A DNA stretch of 51,775 nt from NCBI GenBank assembly GCA_944393395.1, contig CALYAB010000003.1, forward strand, positions 1 to 51,775, given 5' to 3'. The translations under genes and the position numbers were made by a program. This document shows positions 34,087-41,827 of the stretch, one piece after another. Below the pieces are notes generated by a model. The model was given only the letters and a program-made list of their open reading frames with translations. It searched no databases and had not been told where the DNA came from. Each line of letters begins with the position of its first letter. Position 1 is the stretch's first letter. Source of the stretch: an uncultured Clostridia bacterium (GTDB taxonomy: Bacteria > Bacillota > Clostridia > TANB77 > CAG-508).

Positions 34087-34125
34087 AAACCAGGGCTATG
34101 ATGTAATTATCATAGCCCTGGTTAA
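34087..34125 (+). terminator. Intrinsic terminator of the ProRS-like gene
   Basis: AACCAGGGCTATGAT and ATCATAGCCCTGGTT form a 15-bp stem right after the stop codon. The T-tail is weak on the plus strand but the stem is strong. Confidence 0.75.
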
Positions 34126-34187
34126 TATATTTTGGAAAATGAATTTCTTTATACTCTTTATGTATTGATATAATTTTTATATTTATT

Positions 34188-35223
34188 TTACTTTACAGCA
34201 TTTTCCGTAAAATTAAAACTATTAGTAAACGAATCTATTATAACCTTTGTACCTATAGGAACTGTAATAATTGGATCACAATGTCCTATATTAACATTGA
34301 ATAATATAGGGAAATTATAATCAGATGTTTTTTCAAGAATAATTTTTTTAAATTGTTCTGTTTCTTCCTTATTATATCCAAAAGGAATTCCTATTATCAT
34401 ACCTGATATTTCATTAAATATATTGCTTAATTCTAAATCCGTCAAATATACATCGATAAATTCTAATTTTTGTCCCTTCATAGGATCTTCTGTTCCTTCA
34501 CAGGTTTCCAAAAATAATATGTTATTTTTAAAATCTGGCCAATATTCTGTTCCTTTCAAGTGCAACAAAGTTTCCAAACATCCCCCAAGTATTTTACCGC
34601 TCTGCTTTTCCTTCTTTTAGCCATTCCCAACCACTATTTTGTAAAAATTTTCTTTCCCTTTCCAAATCTTTTTTTTCAAACCAGTCTAAAAATTCGCAAG
34701 TCCAAAATTCTGATGGATATATTTTCCCTATTGGTTTATCTAACATCACTGCTTTATTAAAAAACTCCAGTGTATAGTCTGGTAAAAAAGGATCGGCAAA
34801 TTGATTTAACACTGATGGTCCATAAAATGTAGGGAAACCACATTTTTTATATATTGCCAATAATAATACTGTCATATCAGAATATCCCATTATAATTTTA
34901 GGATTATTCCTTATTACATTAAAATCTAAATATTTTAATATTTGATTTGAATGATATCCTCCTATAAACGAAATAATTGCTTTTATTTCTTTATCTTTAA
35001 AAAATTTCATTATATCTTCCGCTCGTGCTTGCGCTGTACCTGCAGTATATGATGTAACATCTAATGCATGATCTCCTATAACCACATTAAATCCTAATTC
35101 TTCTAGCTTCTTTACACCATTTTTATATCTGTGTTCTACTAAAGCTGCTAGTGGCGCAGAAGGACTAATTATACCTATATTATCTCCGACGCTTAACTTT
35201 TTAGGATACTTTATTAGTTCCAT
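34188..35223 (-). pseudogene. S66-family LD-carboxypeptidase (MccF-like), frameshifted
   Basis: Two reading frames (35223-34594 and 34577-34188) together make one S66 peptidase of about 345 residues. The first holds the nucleophile Ser115 in MGYSDMT, IGGYHSNQIL and FYGPSVL. The second holds the catalytic Glu in ILFLETCEGTEDP and the catalytic His in IGHCDPIITVPIG. The break is between EGKAE and GKILGGCLETLLHL: one base too many or two too few near 34595-34600. The pattern is closest to the MccF branch, which cleaves aminoacyl-AMP analogues such as processed microcin C, rather than murein-recycling LdcA. It is the last gene of the accessory operon. The break could be decay, a sequencing error or a programmed shift. 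Confidence 0.82.
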
Positions 35224-35327
35224 AAATCACCTTATATAATATACTAAAGTTAAATTTTTAATATATTATATCCTCCTTTCTTTAGTATTTATTTTCAAAT
35301 TTAATTTTTATATGCCACTATTATATA

Positions 35328-36152
35328 TTAATTTCTTCCTATAATATATATTTGATTTCCTCTTGATGCAGTATCTGAATTTTTAAACAGACTTTTTTCT
35401 ATATTATATATTTCATTAAATGTTTTTTCATCCGATAATATATCTTGAACATGTTCACTATTGCCATCTATTTGTGTCTCTTGCATTCCTGGATAAATCG
35501 TTATTGGAAATCCAGATAATAATTCTACTTTAATTCCTATTTTTTCATATATATCTTTTATGCTATCTGGTGTAAACATATTCATTTTTGGCATTTCCCT
35601 GGTAAATCTACCTTTTTTTGTCTTCATAGTTTCATTAGCTAATTCCATATTCCCTACAAATATATTAAAAAATATATTGTGATATAAATTTGGAACTAAA
35701 GAAACAACATATCCACCTTTTTTTGTAACTCTATGTAACTCATTAATTACTGTATTAGGATTTTCTACAAATCCTAATACATTATGGAAATTAAAACTTA
35801 TTTCAAATTCATCATCTTTAACATTATCTATTTGTTCCAGATTTTGTTCTATAATTTTTACTCTTTTTTCATAATTTCTCTTTTTAACTTTACTTCTTGC
35901 TTCATTTAACATTTCTCTCGAAATATCTATAATCATTCCCTGTGCTTTTGGAAATTCTTCTAATATTTTTAGTGTCCATCTCCCTGTTCCACCACCAGCA
36001 TCTAAAAACTTAAAATTCTCTGGCAACTTATCCAATACTGTCTCCTTAAAAATCTCCCACAATAATTTATCTGATAGCACCCAATATGTTTGCCCTTCAA
36101 CTAAGTCGTAATCTTTTGCTTTATTTTTAAAATAATTTAATACTTCTTTCAT
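35328..36152 (-). CDS. Class I SAM-dependent methyltransferase
   Basis: 274 residues. SAM-binding motif I is FLDAGGGTGRWTLKI (about 48-62). Asp of motif II is in GMIIDISREML, motif IV region is FEISFNFHNVLGFVENP, and LHRVTKKGGYVVSLVPN follows. It resembles small-molecule methyltransferases of the Methyltransf_11/25 type; a C-terminal extension (about 195-274) may form the substrate lid. It starts 15 bp after the AsnRS-like gene, so the two are coupled in one operon. The substrate is unknown; the context suggests an amino-acid-derived compound made by the neighbouring enzymes (inference). Confidence 0.88.
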   Translation of the reverse strand: MKEVLNYFKNKAKDYDLVEGQTYWVLSDKLLWEIFKETVLDKLPENFKFLDAGGGTGRWTLKILEEFPKAQGMIIDISREMLNEARSKVKKRNYEKRVKIIEQNLEQIDNVKDDEFEISFNFHNVLGFVENPNTVINELHRVTKKGGYVVSLVPNLYHNIFFNIFVGNMELANETMKTKKGRFTREMPKMNMFTPDSIKDIYEKIGIKVELLSGFPITIYPGMQETQIDGNSEHVQDILSDEKTFNEIYNIEKSLFKNSDTASRGNQIYIIGRN

Positions 36153-36167
36153 TTTATCCTCCTTAAA

Positions 36168-37175
36168 CTAAGGTATCATATTTTTACCATTAAATCTTGA
36201 TAATATTTGACAATCTCTTATATCGTCATGTTTTAATATCCATAATATAAATCTTTCTATTCCCATTCCAAATCCAGAAGTTTGCATTGGATATTCTTTC
36301 TTCATATTGCAATACCAATCATAATCATCTTTACTAACATTATGTATTTTCAAAGATTCTTCTAAATCTTTTATATTATCATGTCTTTCTCCTGCACCTA
36401 CAACTTCTCCAATTCCAAATAATAAATCTGCATTTAATGCTTTTGTTTTATTATTGTTGAATTTTTGATAAAAAGGTACTGATATATAATCATATTTTGT
36501 AATCCATACTACTCCACTCATTATTTCTAATATTTTCTTTTCTCCCTCACATGTAATATTCCTATACCCTTCTTCTTTTAATTCTATATATCTAGGATCA
36601 TTATTTAATAATTTAGCAGCTTCATCAAATTCTAACCTTGGAATATTTCCACATGATTGTATCATTTTTTCTATATGACTAAGATCTCCTGTTATTTTCT
36701 TAACATCATCTGCTAATTTTTCTAATATTTTTTCACAAAGAAATTTTATATATTCTTCAACTAATTGCATAACATCCTCTAGTTTTCCAGGAATTTCCGC
36801 TTCACTATGATAGAACTGACATAGATGTCTTTTATCAGCCTCTTCTCCTCTAAAAGATGGCATTATATAATATGCTCCATTCTCAAATAATCTACATCCA
36901 TATTCTAGCATAAACTGCATAGAATCTACTAAATATGTTTTTATTCCAAACAAATCTATTTGTACTGGCTTAGAATCACTTCCTAGTCCCATTGGACTAC
37001 TAACTGCACTCGTTGTTACTGGTAAGTGTAATGTTTTAATTGATTTTTTTTGATAAAATTGTGGTGTATATAAATTAATTAAATTATCTATCTCAACTAT
37101 TACTTTATACCATGGATCTTTAATCAGTTTTATATAATGATTTGTATCCCTCCAGGTCGTTTTGGGTTTTATCAT
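36168..37175 (-). CDS. AsnRS-like class II synthetase core lacking the anticodon-binding domain
   Basis: 335 residues covering only the catalytic core of an Asp/Asn-type synthetase. The usual N-terminal OB-fold anticodon domain of about 100 residues is missing. Motif 1 region VTTSAVSSPMGLGSDSKPVQ; motif 2 SFRGEEADKRHLCQFYHSEAE (107-127) with the class II Arg; motif 3 SGFGMGIERFILWIL (300-314) with its ATP-binding Arg. The active site therefore looks intact. Known proteins of this shape, such as AsnA and EpmA-like paralogues, activate an amino acid and pass it to ammonia, a protein or a small molecule instead of tRNA. It lies between the HisRS-like and methyltransferase genes. Confidence 0.85.
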   Translation of the reverse strand: MIKPKTTWRDTNHYIKLIKDPWYKVIVEIDNLINLYTPQFYQKKSIKTLHLPVTTSAVSSPMGLGSDSKPVQIDLFGIKTYLVDSMQFMLEYGCRLFENGAYYIMPSFRGEEADKRHLCQFYHSEAEIPGKLEDVMQLVEEYIKFLCEKILEKLADDVKKITGDLSHIEKMIQSCGNIPRLEFDEAAKLLNNDPRYIELKEEGYRNITCEGEKKILEIMSGVVWITKYDYISVPFYQKFNNNKTKALNADLLFGIGEVVGAGERHDNIKDLEESLKIHNVSKDDYDWYCNMKKEYPMQTSGFGMGIERFILWILKHDDIRDCQILSRFNGKNMIP

Positions 37176-37203
37176 TAAGCATCTCTCCTATTCTTTTTTA
37201 AAT

Positions 37204-37240
37204 TAGGCAAAAGTTAAAATATAAACTTTTGCCTATTTTT
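37204..37240. repeat. Intercistronic hairpin between the HisRS-like and AsnRS-like genes
   Basis: TAGGCAAAAGTT and AACTTTTGCCTA pair perfectly around an 8-nt loop. A TTTTTT run follows on the plus side only. It may weaken or process the operon message here. Confidence 0.6.
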
Positions 37241-37249
37241 TCAAATTTC

Positions 37250-38476
37250 TCATGATTTAGAGACAATATCTTTTATTTTATAAACTATATACTCTTTAAC
37301 TTCTTTGTCATTTGAACGAACTTCAAAAGAATCTTCCTCAAGCAAAATAAATGTGTTATCCTGATAAAACTCACTTTTAAAAAACTTTTTCTTATTAGAA
37401 GGTGATTTGGGAATCACTGAAATTGAATAATCAATTAGTTCTTCTCTAATTCTATCTATAATACTCCATTTTTCTTTTATGAGCTTGCTATCAACAAGTA
37501 TTGTTATTTTTTTCTTAGGAATATCTGAAATCAACTGTGCCAATACCTGCACTCCTATTCCCATACAAACTGCTGGAATATTTTTACTTGAATTAAATTT
37601 GTTGCACAATGTATCTATTCTTCCACCATCTCCTATCAAATAATTATCACCTGCTATATCAAGATATATTCGATAGTGTAATCCAGAATAATGTCCTGTT
37701 CCTTCAAGGTTTTTCAATGAAAAAAATATTTCATCACTAACCTTAAAAAAATCTGTAAGAAATATTTTTATTTCTTTGGCTTTTTGAAGTTCTTCCCTCA
37801 CTTTCATATTATGAAGTTTGTTTTCTAATAATTCCAATTCTGAAAAAGATATTTGTTCTTTAGTAAATTCTTTTTTTATTATTTCTTTATCTTGTTCTGA
37901 AATTTTTTCATTATCAAGTACTTCAATGCCATTAAATCTAATTCTTTCTGCCAAACCTTCTGAAATAGAATTAAATACATTTGCATTTGAAATTTCAATA
38001 TATGAAATTTTTGAATTTGGGATATTTTTCAACATCTTATATGCTAAAAAAATTATCTCAGCATCTGAATATAATGATTCTACCCCCCATTCACCTAATA
38101 GTATCTGTTTAAATTCTCTTCTATAACCAGGAAGAGTACTTATACGATCTCTATACATTTTTCCTAATTGTATTAGTTTTAATGCTGGTACTACTGTAGG
38201 TAAATCTGCAACAAATCTACTCATACTCATAGCTAAATCTGCTTGTAAGGCAAACTGATTTCCTTGTTTAGGTCTTCGTACTTCAAATATTTTACTGAAG
38301 TGAACACCTGTAGCATTTATATATCTTTCTCTAAGTTCAATCGAAGATGTTTCAATCTCTATAAATCCCATTTGCTTTGCTTCTTTTAATAGATATTCAT
38401 AATTTCTCCGTATTATTCCTATCTCTTCATCAAAAACATCATAAAACTGTGGAATTTTTGTCTTTTTACTTTTCAT
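37250..38476 (-). CDS. HisRS/HisZ-like class II synthetase paralogue with degenerate motif 3
   Basis: 408 residues with the histidyl-tRNA synthetase fold. It shows VRRPKQGNQFALQADLAMSM, motif 2-like GKMYRDRISTLPGYRREFKQ (105-124), a histidine-loop-like EGTGHYSGLHYRIY (258-271) lacking the usual RGLDYY pattern, and GDGGRIDTL (282-290). Motif 3 reads CMGIGVQVLAQ (304-314), so the ATP-contacting Arg of GIGIERL is replaced by Gln. A C-terminal domain like the HisRS anticodon-binding fold is kept (about 322-408). This suggests a non-charging paralogue, as HisZ is, but no hisG is nearby. First gene of the accessory operon, with AGGAGG before the ATG. Confidence 0.82.
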   Translation of the reverse strand: MKSKKTKIPQFYDVFDEEIGIIRRNYEYLLKEAKQMGFIEIETSSIELRERYINATGVHFSKIFEVRRPKQGNQFALQADLAMSMSRFVADLPTVVPALKLIQLGKMYRDRISTLPGYRREFKQILLGEWGVESLYSDAEIIFLAYKMLKNIPNSKISYIEISNANVFNSISEGLAERIRFNGIEVLDNEKISEQDKEIIKKEFTKEQISFSELELLENKLHNMKVREELQKAKEIKIFLTDFFKVSDEIFFSLKNLEGTGHYSGLHYRIYLDIAGDNYLIGDGGRIDTLCNKFNSSKNIPAVCMGIGVQVLAQLISDIPKKKITILVDSKLIKEKWSIIDRIREELIDYSISVIPKSPSNKKKFFKSEFYQDNTFILLEEDSFEVRSNDKEVKEYIVYKIKDIVSKS

Positions 38477-38535
38477 AAGAAATCCTCCTTTAACTATTAA
38501 TTAATTGGTTAAATATTACATGACATCTAAAATAA

Positions 38536-38564
38536 TTTATATCATTCCCTATCTTCTTTGTCAA
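38536..38564 (-). promoter_or_regulatory. Near-consensus promoter of the aaRS-like accessory operon
   Basis: TTGACA (38559-38564), a 17-bp spacer and TATAAA (38536-38541) on the minus strand. It is placed between the hemW stop and the HisRS-like start, with a leader of about 55 nt. The operon is therefore expressed independently of whiA-hemW. Confidence 0.8.
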
Positions 38565-38575
38565 TATCTCAATTC

Positions 38576-39742
38576 TTACACAAACTCCTCCCAAACTAAA
38601 TTTGCAAAATCAATTCCCTTATTTGTAAGTCTGATAAAATCTCCATCAATATTTATTAATCCTTCTTCTACTAGCAAATTCAATTCTTTTCTATAAATAA
38701 ACAACGGATTATCAATATATTTTTCCTTAAACTTAGAAACCTGAACACCATCAATTTTCCTTAATCCCAAAAGCATATACTCCTTTTTTCTATCCTCCAA
38801 CTCTTGAATCTCTTCAATTTCGTATATGTTCTTATTTTCTTCCTCTTCCATATTTTTAATATATTTTTCTATATTATTACAATTTGAATATCTTACATTT
38901 TTCATGTATGAATGTGTTGCTGTTCCTATTCCAATATATTCTTTTTGTAGCCAGCAATTCATATTATGTTTTGACTCTTTACCCTTTTTAGCAAAATTAG
39001 AAATTTCATAATGTTTATATCCATTTAACTCCAATGTATTTTTTACATACCAATACATATTTCTTTCTAACTCTTCATCCATTTCTTTTAATTTATTTTC
39101 TCTTATTAGTTTTTCAATAGCTGTCCCCTCTTCTATGATTAATGAATATACACTTATATGTGTTGGGTTTAATTGTATAATTTGAGCTAAACTTTCTTTT
39201 ATATCCTCTATATTTTGATTAGGTAAACCTATCATTAAATCTACATTTATATTATCAAATCCGACCTTTTTTGCTGTGTTATATGCTTCTAAAAATTGTT
39301 CAAAAGTATGAATTCTTCCTATTTCCTTCAAAAGATTATTGTTTGTACTTTGCAATCCTATACTTAATCTATTTATCTTGGCCTTTTTATATTGCTCTAA
39401 CTTTTCCTTATCAACTGTCCCTGGATTCACTTCTATTGTAATTTCAATATCATCAAACTTTGTTTTATTGTCTATCAAGTTCTTTTCTAATAATTTTAAA
39501 ATTTCTAAAATATATTTGCTATCAATATATGAAGGTGTTCCTCCACCTATATATATTGTTGTTACATTATAACTTTTTAAAAAGTTTTCATCTTTAAAAT
39601 ATTTATTAATTTCCTTTTTTACTGCTTCTATATATTGTTCTATTAGATTTTGCTTATTTGAAAAAGAAACAAAATCACAATAATAACATTTTTGCTTACA
39701 AAATGGTATATGTATGTATATTCCTAATTCTTTACTTTCCAT
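38576..39742 (-). CDS. hemW: Radical SAM family heme chaperone HemW
   Basis: 388 residues. Radical SAM cluster motif HIPFCKQKCYYCDF (Cys at about 15, 19 and 22), TIYIGGGTPS, IEVNPGTVDKEKL and RLSIGLQSTNNNLLKEIGR, then the HemN C-terminal domain. It lacks the N-terminal extension of true coproporphyrinogen dehydrogenase HemN, so it is the HemW type that binds heme and delivers it to membrane respiratory proteins. The start overlaps the end of whiA by 11 bp. No terminator is visible after it before the accessory-operon promoter. Confidence 0.92.
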   Translation of the reverse strand: MESKELGIYIHIPFCKQKCYYCDFVSFSNKQNLIEQYIEAVKKEINKYFKDENFLKSYNVTTIYIGGGTPSYIDSKYILEILKLLEKNLIDNKTKFDDIEITIEVNPGTVDKEKLEQYKKAKINRLSIGLQSTNNNLLKEIGRIHTFEQFLEAYNTAKKVGFDNINVDLMIGLPNQNIEDIKESLAQIIQLNPTHISVYSLIIEEGTAIEKLIRENKLKEMDEELERNMYWYVKNTLELNGYKHYEISNFAKKGKESKHNMNCWLQKEYIGIGTATHSYMKNVRYSNCNNIEKYIKNMEEEENKNIYEIEEIQELEDRKKEYMLLGLRKIDGVQVSKFKEKYIDNPLFIYRKELNLLVEEGLINIDGDFIRLTNKGIDFANLVWEEFV

Positions 39743-40631
39743 TTGCTATCTCCATTATTTTTTTTAATCTATAATTAACACCTGACTTACCTACTGGTTT
39801 TTTTAATAATTTTCCTAATTCTATTAATGGCATGTCCGGATTCTCAAGTCTTAATAAAGCTATTTCTTTTAAATTGTCATCTAATTTATTAAATTTGCCT
39901 TCCTTTTGTAATTTCTCTATTGCTTCAATTTGCTCTATGGCTGCATTAATTGTTTTGTTTAAATTAGCTGTCTCACAATTTACTAATCTATTTACTTTGC
40001 CTCTCATTTCTTTTTTTATTCGTATATCTTCAAATTGCATTACTGCTTTACTCGCGCCAATCAATGCCAACAACTTCGAAATTTCTTCTCCTTCTTTTAT
40101 ATAAATAGCATATCTACTTTTTGAGATTAATTCTTTTGATCTTATGTCAAAATTCATTAATATTTTTTTCAATATATTTAAGTTATTTTCATTTGACAAA
40201 ACTATTTCTAAATGGTAAGAATTTTCTGGATTGTTTATAGAACCTGCACCCAAAAACGCACCTCTTATTAAAGCCCTACTCTTTTCTTCTGATTTTTTCC
40301 CCTCTTCTATTTCTATTATTTCCTTTTTTAACAAAATTTCATTTTCTTTTATTTGTAAAAATACAAGTTTATTAATATCAAATGATTTTGTAACTATATT
40401 AAAACTTTTACCATTTACATCTATTTCATGATTAATATCCAAATTTGATAATAGTTTTGAAAATCTATTTATATTATAGTCACTTTCTGTTGAAAATTTA
40501 ACATTTTTTCCTTTAACAATACTTGTATTTGCAGATATTAAATATCCCATAAGTTCAAATTTAACATTTTCCTTATTTACTAAACTATTAGACTTATTTA
40601 ATTCTTGCTTTATATCTGATGAAAAAGACAT
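39732..40631 (-). CDS. whiA: DNA-binding protein WhiA
   Basis: 299 residues. It begins MSFSSDIKQELNK, then has the duplicated LAGLIDADG-like fold, with RALIRGAFLGAGSINNPENSYHLEI near 122-147, and the C-terminal helix-turn-helix region with NLNKTINAAIEQIEAI and ELGKLLKKPVGKSGVNYRLKKI. WhiA is a conserved Gram-positive factor acting in sporulation in actinomycetes and in division and chromosome segregation in Bacillus. The usual rapZ-yvcK neighbours are not here; it precedes hemW instead. A perfect 43-bp inverted repeat lies just upstream. Confidence 0.95.
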   Translation of the reverse strand: MSFSSDIKQELNKSNSLVNKENVKFELMGYLISANTSIVKGKNVKFSTESDYNINRFSKLLSNLDINHEIDVNGKSFNIVTKSFDINKLVFLQIKENEILLKKEIIEIEEGKKSEEKSRALIRGAFLGAGSINNPENSYHLEIVLSNENNLNILKKILMNFDIRSKELISKSRYAIYIKEGEEISKLLALIGASKAVMQFEDIRIKKEMRGKVNRLVNCETANLNKTINAAIEQIEAIEKLQKEGKFNKLDDNLKEIALLRLENPDMPLIELGKLLKKPVGKSGVNYRLKKIMEIANGK

Positions 40632-40646
40632 ATTTTTTTCTCCTTT

Positions 40647-40767
40647 TAGGGACGTGCCAAAATGGACAAAAAATGTCCAAAAGGGACAGGCCCTATTATT
40701 TATTAATCTATTAAATACTTAGGTCTGTCCCTTTTGGACATTTTTTGTCCATTTTGGCACGTCCCTA
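40647..40767. repeat. Perfect 43-bp inverted repeat between prmC and whiA
   Basis: The left arm (40647-40689) starts TAGGGACGTGCCAAAATGG; the right arm (40725-40767) is its exact complement, with a 35-nt loop. Each arm contains a smaller palindrome, GGACAAAAAATGTCC. The right arm touches the last codon of prmC. There is no T-run. GGGAC-type palindromes of this kind are known as dispersed REP-like elements in Clostridia, but no transposase is nearby. Confidence 0.92.
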
Positions 40768-41613
40768 TTAGTTCAATTTTGCAACAATAACTCTATCATT
40801 ATCATATAAATCTTTTTTACAATATATATTAATATATTGTTTCTTATCTTCTATAATTTTTGTTACTTCTTCTTTTTGATCATATCCTATCTCTAAACAA
40901 ATATATCCCCCATATTTTAAATACTCATATGCACTATCTATTATTTTTCTATAAAAATATAAACCATCTTTTCCTCCATCTAATGCTATTCTTGGTTCTT
41001 TTTTTACTTCTATGTCTAGTTTTTCAAGTTCTTCTTTTTTTATATATGGAGGATTTGAAACTATGATGTCATATTTTTCTTTTCCTAAGTCCTCAAATAA
41101 ATTTGATTCTACAAATGTTATTTTATCTTGTACTTTATTATTTTTAGCATTAGATATAGCTATATCTAACGCTTTCCCACTTATGTCTAATGCTGTTAAT
41201 TGAATATTTTCTAGATATTTTGCTAAAGATACTGCTATTGCACCACTTCCTGTGCATAAATCTAATATTTTTCTTGCTCTTATTCTTTTTGCTATTTTTA
41301 TTACTTCTTCTACTAATACTTCTGTATCTTGTCTTGGTATTAACACATTTTCATCTACATAAAAATTTAATTTCATAAATTCTTTTTGGTGTGTTATATG
41401 TTCTATTGGTTCTCCTTGCTTTAATAAATTTATGTATTTTAAATATTCTCTTTCTTCTAATTCTGTGAGTTTTTGATTATCATATACTATTAAATATTGC
41501 CTTGGCTTTTTTAATACATATTGTAGTAATAATCTCGCTTTTAGCTTTGGGGTTGATATTTTTTCTAGTTTTAATATTGTTATTCCTTTTATCATTGCTT
41601 GCTTTATTGTCAT
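40768..41613 (-). CDS. prmC: Peptide chain release factor N(5)-glutamine methyltransferase
   Basis: About 281 residues. It methylates the Gln of the GGQ motif in RF1 and RF2. An N-terminal helical domain (about 1-80) is followed by the Rossmann domain: ILDLCTGSGAIAVSLAKYL (SAM motif), TALDISGKALDIA, and the catalytic NPPY in IIVSNPPYIKKEELE. The frame opens with GTG at 41628 but that codon overlaps GGAGGTGAG; the ATG at 41611-41613 is correctly spaced. prfA and rpmE, its frequent neighbours, are not here. Confidence 0.94.
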   Translation of the reverse strand: MTIKQAMIKGITILKLEKISTPKLKARLLLQYVLKKPRQYLIVYDNQKLTELEEREYLKYINLLKQGEPIEHITHQKEFMKLNFYVDENVLIPRQDTEVLVEEVIKIAKRIRARKILDLCTGSGAIAVSLAKYLENIQLTALDISGKALDIAISNAKNNKVQDKITFVESNLFEDLGKEKYDIIVSNPPYIKKEELEKLDIEVKKEPRIALDGGKDGLYFYRKIIDSAYEYLKYGGYICLEIGYDQKEEVTKIIEDKKQYINIYCKKDLYDNDRVIVAKLN

Positions 41614-41714
41614 ATAACTCACCTCCACTTTTCTTGTTGGTGTAATTATATCACATTCTTTTATATAAAACCATTGTTTTTTTATTATAATTACTATGTA
41701 CTAATATTTATTAA

Positions 41715-41752
41715 ATAGCCAAAGGTTATATTATACTATAACTTTTGGCTTA
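41715..41752. repeat. Hairpin upstream of prmC
   Basis: AGCCAAAGGTTATA (41717-41730) and TATAACTTTTGGCT (41737-41750) pair with one mismatch or wobble pair. The AACTTTTGGCTTA end also occurs at 31342-31355. It may end the transcript of the GLUG gene, although its T-tail is poor. Confidence 0.5.
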
Positions 41753-41827
41753 ATTACTTAATTATATGATTTTTTTAACATTTGAAATTACTATTGTAAA
41801 TAAAAATTTTTTAACATGATATTTTTT

